64,000 nucleotides of DNA from Morella rubra (Eukaryota > Streptophyta > Magnoliopsida > Fagales > Myricaceae): positions 4,798,015-4,862,014 of the forward strand of contig CM025853.1 in NCBI GenBank assembly GCA_003952965.2, in the 5' to 3' direction. Of the stretch, positions 44,370-55,734 are shown in pieces. The position numbers and the translations under genes are program-made. The notes beneath the pieces were generated by a model. That model made no database searches. It was given only the letters and a program-made list of their open reading frames with translations, and was not told the origin of the DNA. Position 1 is the first letter of the stretch, and every line of letters begins with the position of its first letter.

Positions 44370-44870
44370 TATTAGTGCAGGCTGTACTCCATGCTGTGGA
44401 GCCCGCACTGCATAATTTGATGTGGCAACGATAACTCTTTCCCAAAAGTGTACATAATATGTGGTAGTCTTTTTTCCATGTTTATCGTTCCTGGGCTTGT
44501 AGAAGTGAGTTGACTTGACTTTGACAGGAGCTTGTTTCCTTCAAATAGGTTGAGGGAGCTTTGATCAGTTGTACTGGGACAGCAAAACTGCATTTCATCC
44601 ATCGGAGTAAAGGTCTGAGCAATGCTTCACGGGCAACTTCAGGAGGCAAAACAAACGAACTTTCCTATACGGCTAGCTACTCCTGGTACAATATTTACTC
44701 TATTTTGCGCCTGACATTCCTTAGGTTTTGTATTTGTTAACATAACTTGAGCTCTCTCTGTAAAAGATGATGGTCTCTTTTGTTTAACATGCTGCCTATA
44801 TCTAGTTATGGCATATATATATAACCTGTTGGGATTTTGACCCAAGATGTTTATCTTATCCATATGACAG
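44370..44870 (+). repeat. dispersed flank repeat, copy 3
   Basis: Colinear with 17610-17850 and with 49180-49196 plus 58262-58560: GCCCGCACTGCATAAT, GGAGCTTGTTTCCT, AGCAAAACTGCATTT, then CTTTCCTATA and GAGCTCTCTCTGTAAAAGAT. No protein is recognised. Confidence 0.6.
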
Positions 44871-45171
44871 TTTTTACTTGGAGAGTTCTCATAATTATAC
44901 TTGCGCTAGCTACTACTTAAAAAACTCTTTCTTGAGATGGTAGGATTTTAAATTCCAGCATTGAGATTTTGTACAGCAACCGAAAAGGAACATTAAGAAA
45001 GCACCAATAGGTGAGAAAAAAAAGTACAGAGAAAAAATAAGGATGATATGAAAGCTCCCCAAAACTAAAAACTGCATACCTTTTATCACCCTAAATGTTT
45101 CATGATCAATTCGCTGTTTGTGTTCTTGTAGTTTTCCGAAGTAAATGACTTTTTCATGAGTTCAAAATGAA

Positions 45172-45402
45172 TTACTCTTTTACCATTTTGCTCACAATAT
45201 TTGACTTCACTGCTAAACACAGGACATAAATATTGAGAAGAAATCCATATATAGAATGTGTTTTTTGTGAGAATTGTACTGTTATTTGAGAAACATCCGA
45301 GGAAAGGAGCTTAGAATCAGACTCAAAGATCACATGAGACCACTGCTTGGAAAGAGCAAGCTCCACGGCATGAACAGCTGTCGTAGCTGGGGAAGGCAGC
45401 AT
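45172..45402 (-). pseudogene. RNase H-like (RVT_3) fragment
   Basis: A 76-residue minus-strand frame with AVHAVELALSKQWSHVIFESDSKLL, broken here as AVHAVELALSKQW and VIFESDSKLL. This is the helix and the ESDS catalytic motif of the RNase H domain of plant LINE-type or RNase H-only proteins. It covers only part of the domain; the end diverges. Probably a LINE remnant, in the opposite orientation to the LINE at 20343. Confidence 0.55.
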
Positions 45403-45699
45403 CAGTACTACTATTAATATGCAAATATAGCGACAACATGGGACTCATTAAAAAGATATTTTGTACAAAGGCAGGGTAGAACATAAGTCCCTCATTTTAC
45501 TAGTATAAATTATTATCGTTAAAATTCATTTAAGTAGGAAATATTAGAGATGGCTTACATGAATTAGTACGTTTATTCAGTAAAAATTCACTCTAATAGG
45601 ATCTCCTTTGTTGGGTTAGAATCCTTTCCAATTTTTGTTTTTGTTGAAATTGAAGTTAATTAGTTGGAATGTCAATTTTTCACTGTGAGCATAGAGTTC

Positions 45700-46175
45700 A
45701 CTTATAAGTTCGATGGGCATGTGTCAAGTAAGCCTGTTAAATTTACTCTTAACTTCGTGGCAGGTAGAATGATGGAACTGATCCAATGAGGAAGAAGAAA
45801 TAGAAGAGAGAGCATGGCCTTTAGTTGAAAGATAATGCTACTCAACTTTGAAAGAACACTTGGTCCTTCATTGTCATGTTCGTCCAACTTTCATAACACG
45901 TTGGGGAAGCTTCTTGTAATTTGGGGGCCATCTAGAAAGCGAATATGCTTACTCTCTCCTAGACTTCCCTCTAGCTGCTTTCGTGGAAGGTAGGGGAAAG
46001 GGATGAAAAGATGCTTACTCTCTGCTGAACTTTCCTCTGGCTACTTTCGTGGAAGGTAGGGGAAAGGGAAAGAAAAAGATTAAAAGGGGCATAATGTATT
46101 GATCATAGAGTTCGTCCGTTAAAAGTGTCGGGAAAAATAAAAATAGATCAGAGAGCGTCTCTAACGAAGGGAAAC
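45700..46175 (+). promoter_or_regulatory. upstream region of ZRK-c
   Basis: Flank shared with the other units (GTGTCAAGTAAGCCTGTTAA, GAACACTTGGTCC). A local repeat, GCTTTCGTGGAAGGTAGGGG / GCTACTTTCGTGGAAGGTAGG, lies at about 45979 and 46040. The leader ends TCTCTAACGAAGGGAAAC directly before the chosen ATG at 46176, as in ZRK-a. The in-frame ATG at 46125 would add 17 residues and is less likely. Confidence 0.5.
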
Positions 46176-47243
46176 ATGGGAGTGAAGAAGCTGCTTGCCT
46201 TGTGTAGAGATCTTTGGTCAAGAATGGGTGAAGAGAGAGAAAGAGAGAAATCCTTTCTAGAGAATGGAAGCTGCGTGCTTGAGGCGCTAATTGCCTCTTG
46301 TAATGGAAAGCCCATTCCCATCCGTACCTTCTCCTATGACGAGCTTAGGTGGGCAACCAATAACTATGAACAACGTCATCTTCTAGATTACGGTAGTTTT
46401 CAAGAGTACGGCTGTTATTATGAGCTTTACGAAGGTTCTTTTGAAGGCCGAACCATTTCAATTAAGACTTTTATGGATCCAACTTTGTCGGAGTTGCCCA
46501 TCACCGATTTAGCTATCTCGGCAAAGGCGAGTGCTCACAAAAATGTTCTGAAGCTAGTTGGGTGCTGCCTCAAGACTCGATTGCCAACTTTAGTGTTTGA
46601 ATCCGTTGAGAATGGAACTCTTGCCGAACGAATTTATGCATTTGATAGAGACGGAGCTCCCCGACAACGTGAATCCATGGCATGGCGGAGCAGGTTAAAG
46701 GTTGCACGAGAAATTGCTCATGCAATTACGTATCTCCACACTGGCTTCTCCAGACCCATCATCCACAGGGATATACATGCTGATAATATCTTCTTCGACC
46801 AACATGATATTCCCAAATTGTCTGGATTTTCCACGTCCATATTAATCCCGGAGGGTGAAACTCAGGTAAAAGATGATGCAGTGTGGGGGACAATCGGGTA
46901 CGCATGCCCCACCTATTGTGATACGAGCTGCATAACGGAGAAAACCGATGTCTATAGTTTTGGTATGCTTCTGCTTGTCCTTTTAACTGGCCAACGTGCT
47001 TGCCTTAGAGGAACTTCGGATGGACCTAAGTCACCTAACTTGATAAACTATGTAAGAGAACGAAGTGAAATAAATCAGTTTGTGGATCCTGCAATCTTGG
47101 AAGGCGAAAGAGGAGCAGATGAGCAACAACTGCAAGCTGTGCTGCAACTTGCTTTCATATGCGTGGATAAGGATCCAGAGACATGGCCAACTATGATGGA
47201 TGTTACAAAAGAACTCCGGAGGATTGGGAGATCCGTTTGCTGA
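46176..47243 (+). CDS. ZRK-c: ZED1/RKS1-type receptor-like cytoplasmic pseudokinase
   Basis: A single-exon, 355-residue protein, open from MGVKKLLALC to the TGA at 47241-47243. Layout as in ZRK-a: a charged N-terminal helix, TFSYDELRWATNNY (51-64), kinase fold about 65-355. The ATP-lysine is kept (ISIK, K97). The catalytic loop reads HRDIHADN (197-204): the HRD aspartate D199 is present but the usual lysine is His201. The DFG site is SGF (216-218), so metal binding should fail. DVYSFGMLLLVLLTG (258-272) is intact. No glycine loop is visible between residues 70 and 95; a Tyr-rich stretch (QEYGCYYELYEG) takes its place. Likely an immune adaptor paired with a ZAR1-like receptor, as in Arabidopsis; this is inferred from family membership. 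It is the least degraded copy in the cluster. Confidence 0.9.
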   Translation: MGVKKLLALCRDLWSRMGEEREREKSFLENGSCVLEALIASCNGKPIPIRTFSYDELRWATNNYEQRHLLDYGSFQEYGCYYELYEGSFEGRTISIKTFMDPTLSELPITDLAISAKASAHKNVLKLVGCCLKTRLPTLVFESVENGTLAERIYAFDRDGAPRQRESMAWRSRLKVAREIAHAITYLHTGFSRPIIHRDIHADNIFFDQHDIPKLSGFSTSILIPEGETQVKDDAVWGTIGYACPTYCDTSCITEKTDVYSFGMLLLVLLTGQRACLRGTSDGPKSPNLINYVRERSEINQFVDPAILEGERGADEQQLQAVLQLAFICVDKDPETWPTMMDVTKELRRIGRSVC

Positions 47244-48849
47244 ACATTTTCTCAGTAGTTAAATCAATTCTATTTCGGCCAATGTTAGTTATATGCACGG
47301 CAATTCTGTCAAATTTCTCGCTTGAAATACTTATTTTCTCACAGGCCCTTCACTTTCTAGAGGCACAATAAGAAAACAGAAAGAGAGGCTGAGAAAATTA
47401 AAACTTTTTCTTCTGCCGGGATTCTTGACTAAACACAACTTGACAATTGGCTTGTAGTGAAGAAAAGTCTTCGCCTTTGGTTGAGAGATAATGCTTCTCA
47501 ACTTTGAACAAATACTAATTTGTCCTAATTCAGAGCTTCCATATTCTGTCTTCGAAATTCTTTGGATCTTTCCGGTGCATCAACAACGTATGGCAATGTG
47601 CACAGCAAATGCACAATGAACAGCCGTTACAGATACCACAATTCAGTCCTCCAAATCATTACTGAACAGGACCACAACAACCCAGCCACAAACACACCAA
47701 TTACAACGGCAGGAAACAGACACAACATGACAAACCAATGACAGCAGCATATCACCCATGAATAGATCTTTTCCGATACCTCTTGTAATTTGGGCCCGTC
47801 CAGAAAGGGATCAACGTCGGAAAAAACCAGAAAACAGGAACCAAAGCCAGCCACGTCTGCTCTACCCACCAATGTTGACTGCGCTGATCTATATGCCAGC
47901 TCCTATATTGTGTTGTTTCTTCCAACTACTTCGTCATGTATCAATTGCTCGATAATTGCTTCGCAGTTTTCAACCAAGGATCATTAGAACTTGCCCCATT
48001 AGTATGTGGCCAGAAACCCCTGGCCATGACCGGCTCATACAACTTGACAACTGGGGGTCCGGCCCGTTGGCTTCCAATGGTTGCAGACTTGCTATATTGA
48101 AATTAATCAAGAACAGCTGGTGACTTTAGAAAAATGATTAGCCCAAGAAGTTCCAAAGTTCTAAGGCGCGCAGTTGGCAATATTACCTGTTAACCTCTTC
48201 GTTTTGAGCCCCGAAAGCTAGGGATCCAGTCATCCAGAGTCTGTCCATACGCAGCAATTACCTCCTCAGTTGACTCGAAATGTTCTAGACTTAATGAAAC
48301 ACGTACATCTCTCACTCCCGTCCACCAGCTTGTCCAGCCAACCAGTGATCAGGCGTCTACTACTTACTAGATTTGCTTCCCAGAATTGATGAGTAGCATT
48401 GTATCGTCTAGTCCCGTGGTTGCTATATATGTTTCTTAACTAAAACTAAGATGAAGGTACAAGGGTGGGAAAAAATATATCTACGCATGATACTGAATAC
48501 ACGCTCTACATATAATGGTGGATCAACAACATATATGGCAATGCGTATGTGCACCACAAATACGTACACAATCAATAGCCTCTATAGATGCCACAACAAA
48601 CCAGCCACAATATCACACCAATAACAGCAGCATATCCACCCGCGAATAGATATTTTCCAACTTTTATAACTATTATGGGATACTTCGTGAAATTTGGGGC
48701 CCGACAATAAAGGATCAACGCCGAGAAAAGCCAGAAAAAAAAAAACACGGACCAAAGCTAGCCATGTCTACCCACCATTGTTTAGTGCTTCAAGTAAAAC
48801 GCCAGACAAATGGCGACTCTTCCTGATTCTTAATCTCTTTCATTCCCAG
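47244..48849. other. ZRK-c 3' flank and a 0.9-kb-offset local duplication
   Basis: After the shared 3' flank (to about 47370), 47578-47880 recurs as 48520-48780: ATCAACAACGTATGGCAATG, CAGCAGCATATCACCC, GATCAACGTCGGAAAAAACC in short matching words. The copies have diverged in places. No protein gene is recognised. Confidence 0.6.
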
Positions 48850-49196
48850 CTTGAAAAAACAATCACAAGATGATCTTGAATTACGAAATTGCCAATCTCA
48901 AAATTTATGTGACGGGTTGAGCATGTTAGTGGCTACATGCATTTACTTTACGTTACTGATCCTCATCTCACTCAACCATAACTCCTACTTAACAAATCGA
49001 AATCAACAAGATATACATGATCCACCACGTCCAAAATATCTATTCCACTTGGCTGGCAAGAAATGTGCAATCTTTTAAAGGGAACTACTTCGCTTATTGT
49101 CAAAAGAAAAGAAGATCAAAGATATACATGTATCTATCCAAGAAGAGTTGAGAACCAATCAGTTCTGGATGTACTGATCAAGTTGTGGTGCTCGCA
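48850..49196 (+). repeat. dispersed flank repeat, copy 4, left part
   Basis: Parallels 17040-17580 (TTGAATTACGAAATTGCC, GGGTTGAGCATGTTA, GCATTTACTTTACGTTACT, GCATCTATCCAAG-type words). It is cut at 49196 by CACTA-2 and continues at 58262. Confidence 0.65.
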
Positions 49197-49490
49197 CACT
49201 ACAAAAAAACAGGTCTACAGCGGCGGTCTTTTTAGCGGTGGTCACTAAAACCGCGCTATATACCCCATATCCCGCGGTTTACTTAAAACGCGACTGAAAA
49301 GACGCCTATAGCGGCGGTCATAAACCGCCGCTATAAACCCAATATAGCGGCGGTCGTTGCCCGCCACTATATACCACCTATAGTAGCGGTCACTTTACCA
49401 CCGCTATAGACCACCTATAGCGGCGGTGTTGTCAAAACCGCGACTATAAGGCCAATCTATAGCGGCAGTCAGTGACCACCACTATAGAAT
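49197..49490. repeat. CACTA-2 left end: inverted repeat and GCGGCGGT array
   Basis: After the terminal CACTACAAAAAAACAGG come about seven alternating copies of CTATAGCGGCGGTC and its complement (for example GACCGCCGCTATA), some with one base changed. Neighbouring copies can pair into hairpins. Confidence 0.9.
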
Positions 49491-49534
49491 TTATACCTAC
49501 ATCAGTGTTTTCGTTAAACGCGCGTTTCAATAAA

Positions 49535-49900
49535 TCCCCTCTTCCCCCCTCTTCACGAATTTCAGCCCCCCTCCCCCCTCGCGAATTTCAGCTCCCCCTA
49601 TTCCCCCCCCCCCCTTCGCAAATTTCAGCTCCCCCCATCCCCCTTCGCGAATTTCAGCTCCCCCCCATTTGAACTTCACGAAAATCACCCCCATTCTCCC
49701 CCTTCGTAAAAACAAAACCTAACCCTAAGCTGCCACTCGCCGTTGCCGCCGCCAGTCCCCCCCAAGCTACCACCGCTCGCCGTCGCCTTGTGCCATACAG
49801 AGGCAAAGCTGCTCTCTCTCTCTCTTTAAGAACCCTAAGCTGCCACCCACGATCTCTCTCTCTCTCTTTATCTCTCTCTCTCTCACACTCTCATAAGTCA
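49535..49900. repeat. C-rich minisatellite and CT runs in CACTA-2
   Basis: Four imperfect copies of CGAATTTCAGCTCCCCCC lie at about 49555-49680, with C-runs of varying length. CCCTAAGCTGCCAC recurs at about 49723 and 49834, and (CT)n tracts sit at about 49812-49826 and 49853-49885. This pyrimidine-rich stretch is likely the leader or promoter area of the CACTA-2 transcripts, by position only. Confidence 0.65.
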
Positions 49901-50199
49901 TATGTTATCTTCCTGCAGAGTTTGCAAATTGCAAGTGCTTTGGCTGTGGCTTTGGCTTTGGCTTGCTTGTGAATCTGTGATTGCCGATTGGTAGATCGGG
50001 GGTTTGTTGTCTTTGCTTATAGTTGGACAGCAAATCAAAATAATTTGGAGTGTTGGTTTTGCATTGTTATTGGTTTTGCATTGCTGTTCAGGTCAGTGAC
50101 TCAGACTCAATGTATATTTTCGTATTTTATAAAATATGAATGAAATTAATTATATGGAGATTGGAGGTCAGGGCTTATGAATTGGATTATTGGGTTCTG

Positions 50200-50705
50200 T
50201 TGTGTTGGAGATTGATTTTGTTGGAGATTGGTTTTGTTGGAGTGTTGGTTTATGAATTGGTTGTTGACTTGTTGTATTATACTATTATATGAATTGGTTG
50301 CTAAAAATGAAAATATGAATTGGAATGTATGAATTTGTTACTGAAAATATATGAATTGGTTGCTGAAAATATATGAATTGATTGCTAAAAAATAGTAATT
50401 GGAATGTATGAATTGGTTGCTGAAAAATATGAATTGGAATGTATGAATTGGTTGCTGGAAATATATGAATTGGAATGTATGAATTTATTGTTGAAAATAT
50501 ATGAATTGGTTTGTATGAATTGGTTGCTAAAAATATATTAATTGATTGTTGAAAAATAGTAATTGAATGTATGAATTGGTTGCTGAAAAATATGAATTGG
50601 AATGTATGAATTGGTTGCTGAAATATATGAATTGGAATGTATGAATTTATTGCTGAAAATATATGAATTGGTTGTTGTATTATATTATTATATGAATTAG
50701 AATGC
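50200..50705. repeat. minisatellite of GAATTGGTTGCTGAAAATAT units
   Basis: Roughly fifteen irregular copies of TATGAATTGG joined to AATGTATGAATTGG or TTGCTGAAAATA, with higher-order repeats (for example about 50395-50470 resembles 50560-50640). AT-rich and non-coding, inside CACTA-2 upstream of the transposase. Confidence 0.8.
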
Positions 50706-50847
50706 CGAGTCTGTTTATAGTTGCTAAAAAATGTATAGTTTGTTTATTTGATTTGATTGATTATAGACTATAGTTGCTATATATTTGGTTGCTAAATTGG
50801 GTTGTATAATTTAACAGATATAATTTGCAGAGACTAAAAAGTGATTT

Positions 50848-50945
50848 AGTGTTAATTTTGTTTTTATTTTTTTATGTTTTGTTATTTCTGTTAAGTAGTG
50901 TTAATTTTGTTTTTAGTTTTTTATGTTTTGTTATTTCTGTTAAGT
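50848..50945. repeat. about 49-bp tandem duplication
   Basis: TAGTGTTAATTTTGTTTTTA to TTATTTCTGTTAAG occurs twice in a row. A second short duplication, TTGGAAGGCGGAGGGCAGAG, lies at about 51688 and 51748. Confidence 0.8.
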
Positions 50946-52174
50946 TATATGTTAATGTTTGATTCGATTAACATGTGATCTATAGTTACTTAGTAGTTAT
51001 TAATTATATACGTATGTAGTATATTCGAATGGGGTAATTTAGTTCTATATACTTATATCGGAATGAATTTTTTTAGGGAATAAGGCTACAATTTATCATT
51101 TTTAGCAATCTGCAAAAAAACAGAGCAATAATATGCAATTTTAGTCTTTTACCGTATATGGATAATGAAATGGGTCCAAACTAAATAAGGATTAAATATT
51201 ATATGTTATAGGCATTTGCACAAAAATCAAGAAGCCCATTATAGTTTTACAGGGCTTAAAACGCAAGTAAGATAGCTTAAAATGACCTTAAATCATCTAA
51301 TGCGAGTAAGAAATAAATTTTTCAATTTTGTTCATAAATCATCTTTCGATGGTCTTTAATTGATGTCCAAAAGTTGTGTGATTGTAGAAGTAAAGCTTGT
51401 AAGTAGGTTCCCTTACTTTTATTGATGTCCAAAAGCCCGCTATTTTTACTATTTTTTTTTGGACCAGGTATCTTTATTAAAAATCTATTTTTCAATTTTC
51501 TTTGACAGTTGAACTCAATAGTCTCAACTACAGTGGTTTTCTAACTGTGATTGAGGGACACTAGGTGACTTGCCGATAACATATTACTCTTTCACAGGTC
51601 AGTGGTATTTTGAATCTCTTCATCAATTACTATTGTTTGTTCTTTTTTCCTTTTTTTTTTTTTGGAGATTGGAGTTTGTGGATTTTATTGGAAGGCGGAG
51701 GGCAGAGCTAACTATTATTGGAGATGTTGGTGTTTGTGGGTTTTGTTGGAAGGCGGAGGGTAGGGCTAACTATTATTTGTTGTTGGTTCTGGAGTTTATT
51801 GGAGATTGGAGGGGTAATTGTTATATGATGTTCGTTATGTGTTTTTGTTGGAGATTGGAGGACAAAGTTTGTGTTATTCAATATTTAATGTTTGTTTGTT
51901 TATCTATGTTTTAACTTTTGAGATCACTTCCTGGTGGATACCTCTACACTGACGTTGGAGGTCTAACCTGAGGTGAAACGAAGCCAGTCCTCTTTACGGA
52001 GGGATCTCTAAGTTTAATAATGTTGTATGCTGTTTAATTACAGTTTTGTTGGTATTTATGTGTGTTGTTTATTAATTTATGTTAGTTTATAGAAAAATCT
52101 TGATAAAATGTGATGAACATTAAAATGATGCATAATCTTTTTTGTTGCATTTCATATAGTTATTACTGTCGCTC

Positions 52175-55100
52175 ATGGACAAGAGTTGGATGAAAAAGAA
52201 ACGCGGGACAAGAGAATATGTGTTGGGAGTCAATGAGTTTCTGGGTTTTGCATCTAAGAGTATGGGTAGTGATGAGAGAATTTGTTGCCCTTGTGTAAAG
52301 TGCGTCAATTACAAGAGGTATAACATCAGTACGGTACATGATCATTTGGTCCAATATGGGATGTCTCCGGGTTACGATTATTGGTTTGCGCATGGTGAAT
52401 TGCGAGATAGGGCAGCATCTAGTCATCCCTCTATTTCTGTTGCAGATAATGAAATGTGTGAACCATCATCTGGGCTGCATGAACTATTACACGAGGTATT
52501 TCCATTAGTACCGGAAACACAATCCCATAATGTACGAGAACAAAGAGAACCACTTCCTACTGAAAATACTGCAAAGTTTTATGACATGCTTAAAGATGCA
52601 GACGATCCTTTGTATGAAGGGTGCATAAAATTTAGTAAGTTAACTGCTGTTGTACAGTTATACCATTTGAAGTGCATGGGAGGTTGGAGTAATACCTCTT
52701 TTACGTGGTTACTCCAAACACTGGGTGATATGCTCCCTGCGGGTGCTAAATTGCCAAAGGACACTTATGAAGCTAAAAAATACATGAAAGGTTAGGACTT
52801 GGATATGAAAAGATCCCTGTTTGTCCAAACGGTTGTATGTTGTTTTGGAATGAGAATGAGAAGTTAGAAGTTTGTTCAAAGTGTGGAGCATCAAAATGGA
52901 AGGGCAATGGGGAGGGAAATATTTTGTCACAGAATGAAGGTGGATCATCCAAGAGATCCAAGAAAAAACCGGCGAAAAGCAACGCTTGCAGAGATTATTC
53001 ATGTCCTCAAAAACTGCTTCTCATATGAAATGGCATCACGATGGACGTGTAAATGATGGGTTGTTAAGGCATCCGGCCGATGGTCAAGCTTGGAAGGCAT
53101 TTGATGCACAGTATGCTGATTTTGCTTCTGATCCTCGTAATGTTAGGCTTGGGTTAGCAGCGGATGGGTTTAATCCTTTTGGGAACATGAGCACTAGTCA
53201 TAGCACATGGCCAGTGATATTAGTACCATATAACTTGCCTCCTTGGATGTGCATGAAACGTTCATCTTTAATGTTGTCATTACTTATTCCTGGACCGAAA
53301 TCTCCTTCTTTCAAGATAGATGTATATCTAGAGCCATTGATATTGGAGTTAAAAGAGTTGTGGGATCTTGGATTAGATACTTATGACATTGCTACGAAAG
53401 ATATGTTTAAGATGCGTGCGGCATTGATGTGGACAATTAACGATTTTCCTGCATATGGTGACCTCTCTGGATGGAGTACAAAGGGACGTCTTGCATGTCC
53501 ATGTTGTATGTATCAGACTTGGTCACGGTGGTTGGATAATGGTAGAAAATTTTGCTACATGGGGCATAGACGGTTCTTACCATTAAATCATAGGTGGAGA
53601 AGAGATCAAAGATCATTTGACGGTACTTATGAAATGACTCCACCACCCAATTTTATGACCGGTGATGACATTTTAAGGGAATTACAGGGTACTTTACATT
53701 TTGAGTCAAGTGTATGGAAGAAGCAAAGTATTTTCTTCACATTGCCTTATTGGAAGGATAATATGTTACGCCATAATCTAGATGTCATGCATATAGAGAA
53801 AAACGTAAGGACAATATCATTGGTACATTTTCGGACAAAAGATTGGCGGTCACTTATCAACATTGCAAAACTATAAGGCAACTGCATAAATAAGACATGA
53901 TCTCCATCCAAAGATCACTGATGCAGGAAAGGTTCATTTGCCTGGTGCTTGCTACTCAATGACTCGCGAAGAGAAAGAATGCTTTCTAAAAGTGATAAAG
54001 AATGTGAAATTGCCGGATGGTTTTGCTTCGAACATATCACGTTGTGTCAAGCTTCAACAACGTAATATCATAGGTTTGAAGAGTCATGACTGTCACATCT
54101 TGATGCAGCATTTGATGCCTATTGCAATACGAAGATCATTGCCAAGCATGATGCATGCGCATTTGATTCCAAATTCAATTTTTTAGATAGACTTACGAAT
54201 AGAGGACTTAGATTTGAGGCTCAAATATAACATTGTGTCAACTTGAAAGGATATTTCCGCCTGCATTCTTTACTGTTATGGTGCACTTGGTCGTACATCT
54301 AGTTGCAGAATGTAAGATGGGTGGACCGGTTCAACTTCGGTGGATGTATCCTATTGAAAGGTAATATTAATTATAGAGATATGTTACATCACGTTTCTTT
54401 GCACGTGTTTTATTTAATAAAGTCTAATATTGTTGATGTAGGTGCATGCACCGTTTCAAATCTTATGTTCGCAATACGGCCGCACCTGAAGGCTCTATTG
54501 CTGAAGGATATATAGCAGATGAATGCTTAACATTTTGTTCAAGATATTTAGAATCAGTCCCAACGATCTTTAATAGATCACCAAGAAATGTAGACGATAC
54601 TATGGGAGGAATATCATTTGTTCGTCTTGATATGAAAACATGTATGCAGGCTCATCGATATATCCTTTTTAATTGCGATGAGTTAATTCAAATTCGCACG
54701 TAAGTGATGTTAGACTTTTAACTCTTTCATTGAGCATGTTTATATCGATGAATGAAATTAATTTTTTAGTTGTATTGTCGATGTGTAGAATGCATAAGGA
54801 TCGATTGAAGGCAAGAAACCGTAGTAGTCGACCAACAGATTATGTCATCGATAAGATGCATAGGGATGAATTTTGTGACTGGTTTCGAGACTATGTATGT
54901 GTTATGTTTAAAATGTTTTGCATTGGTTGATTACTTTAAAACTTACAATTAGTTTTAATCTTGAGTTGTTGTTCGAGGAAAATAGGTTCAAAATATGGAC
55001 GAGACGATGAAGCATCAACTTCCAAATAGAGTTCGATGGCTTGCTAAAGGTCCAAACCCCGAAGCTAGATCATTTAGCCGATATGTACATAATGGTGTGA

Positions 55101-55599
55101 AGTTTCGTACAAAAGACAATGAAATAGGCAGAACAACTCAAAATAGTGGAGTATGTGTGACTGTTGAAGGGGGCACCACATATTACGGGCGAATTATAAG
55201 TATCATTGAGTTAAACTATTTTGATGAAGAATGTTTTGTACTATTCAAATGTGATTGGGTTGACACAGCTATTGGTAGGGGATATAAAGTTGATGAGTTT
55301 GGATTCGAACTTGTTAATTTTTCGCGTTTAGTGCATACTGGAGATCGATTAAGCGATGATCCATTCATTTTGGCACCACAAGCATCTCAAGTATACTATG
55401 TAGCAGATGAAAGACATTTGATGCTGGTAATGATGACGACATAGATGACTACTGTGAAAATGAACCTTACAATTTCAACGTTGAGCAAATCCTCGAGAAT
55501 GTACAAGATGATTTGACGTGGTTTAGAAATGAGGTGGAAGGAACAACACTAGATATACCTCAGGAATTTCCTATGGTATGTCAAATATCTCTCTGTTAA
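52175..55599 (+). CDS. CACTA-2 TNPD/TNP2-type transposase (frame-broken)
   Basis: The ATG at 52175 follows an acceptor-like tract (TTTCATATAG, ends 52160). In order: Transpos_assoc domain (MDKSWMKKKRGTREYVLG; paired cysteines CCPCVKCVNY), linker, a zinc-like CSKCGASKW, Transposase_21 (about 52990-53830: DGFNPFGNMSTSHSTWP, MWTINDFPAYGDLSGWST, GHRRFLPLNHRW, LDVMHIEKNV), DUF4218 (about 53940-54700: HDCHILMQHLMP, APEGSIAEGYIADECLTF), and after introns at about 54701-54788 and 54895-54986 DUF4216 (about 54990-55420: YGRIISIIELNY, FKCDWVDT, DPFILAPQASQVYYV). The acidic tail ends near 55575-55599. Frame changes near 52790, 53025, 53810, 54180 and 55420 make this copy non-functional as it stands. Confidence 0.85.
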
Positions 55600-55734
55600 T
55601 TGAGTTTTTTTTTACATGCTCAAATTTACGATATATCCGTTTTATTGGCGTTGTTTTGTTTAAGGAAATGTTTTGTATTGTTGAATTTTACATTGAAATC
55701 ACTTTTATGCATGTTTAAATATTGTATAGGTACA

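Noticed and set aside
49472-49715. Pro/Ser- and Gly-rich frames on both strands
   Set aside because: They arise from the C-rich minisatellite.
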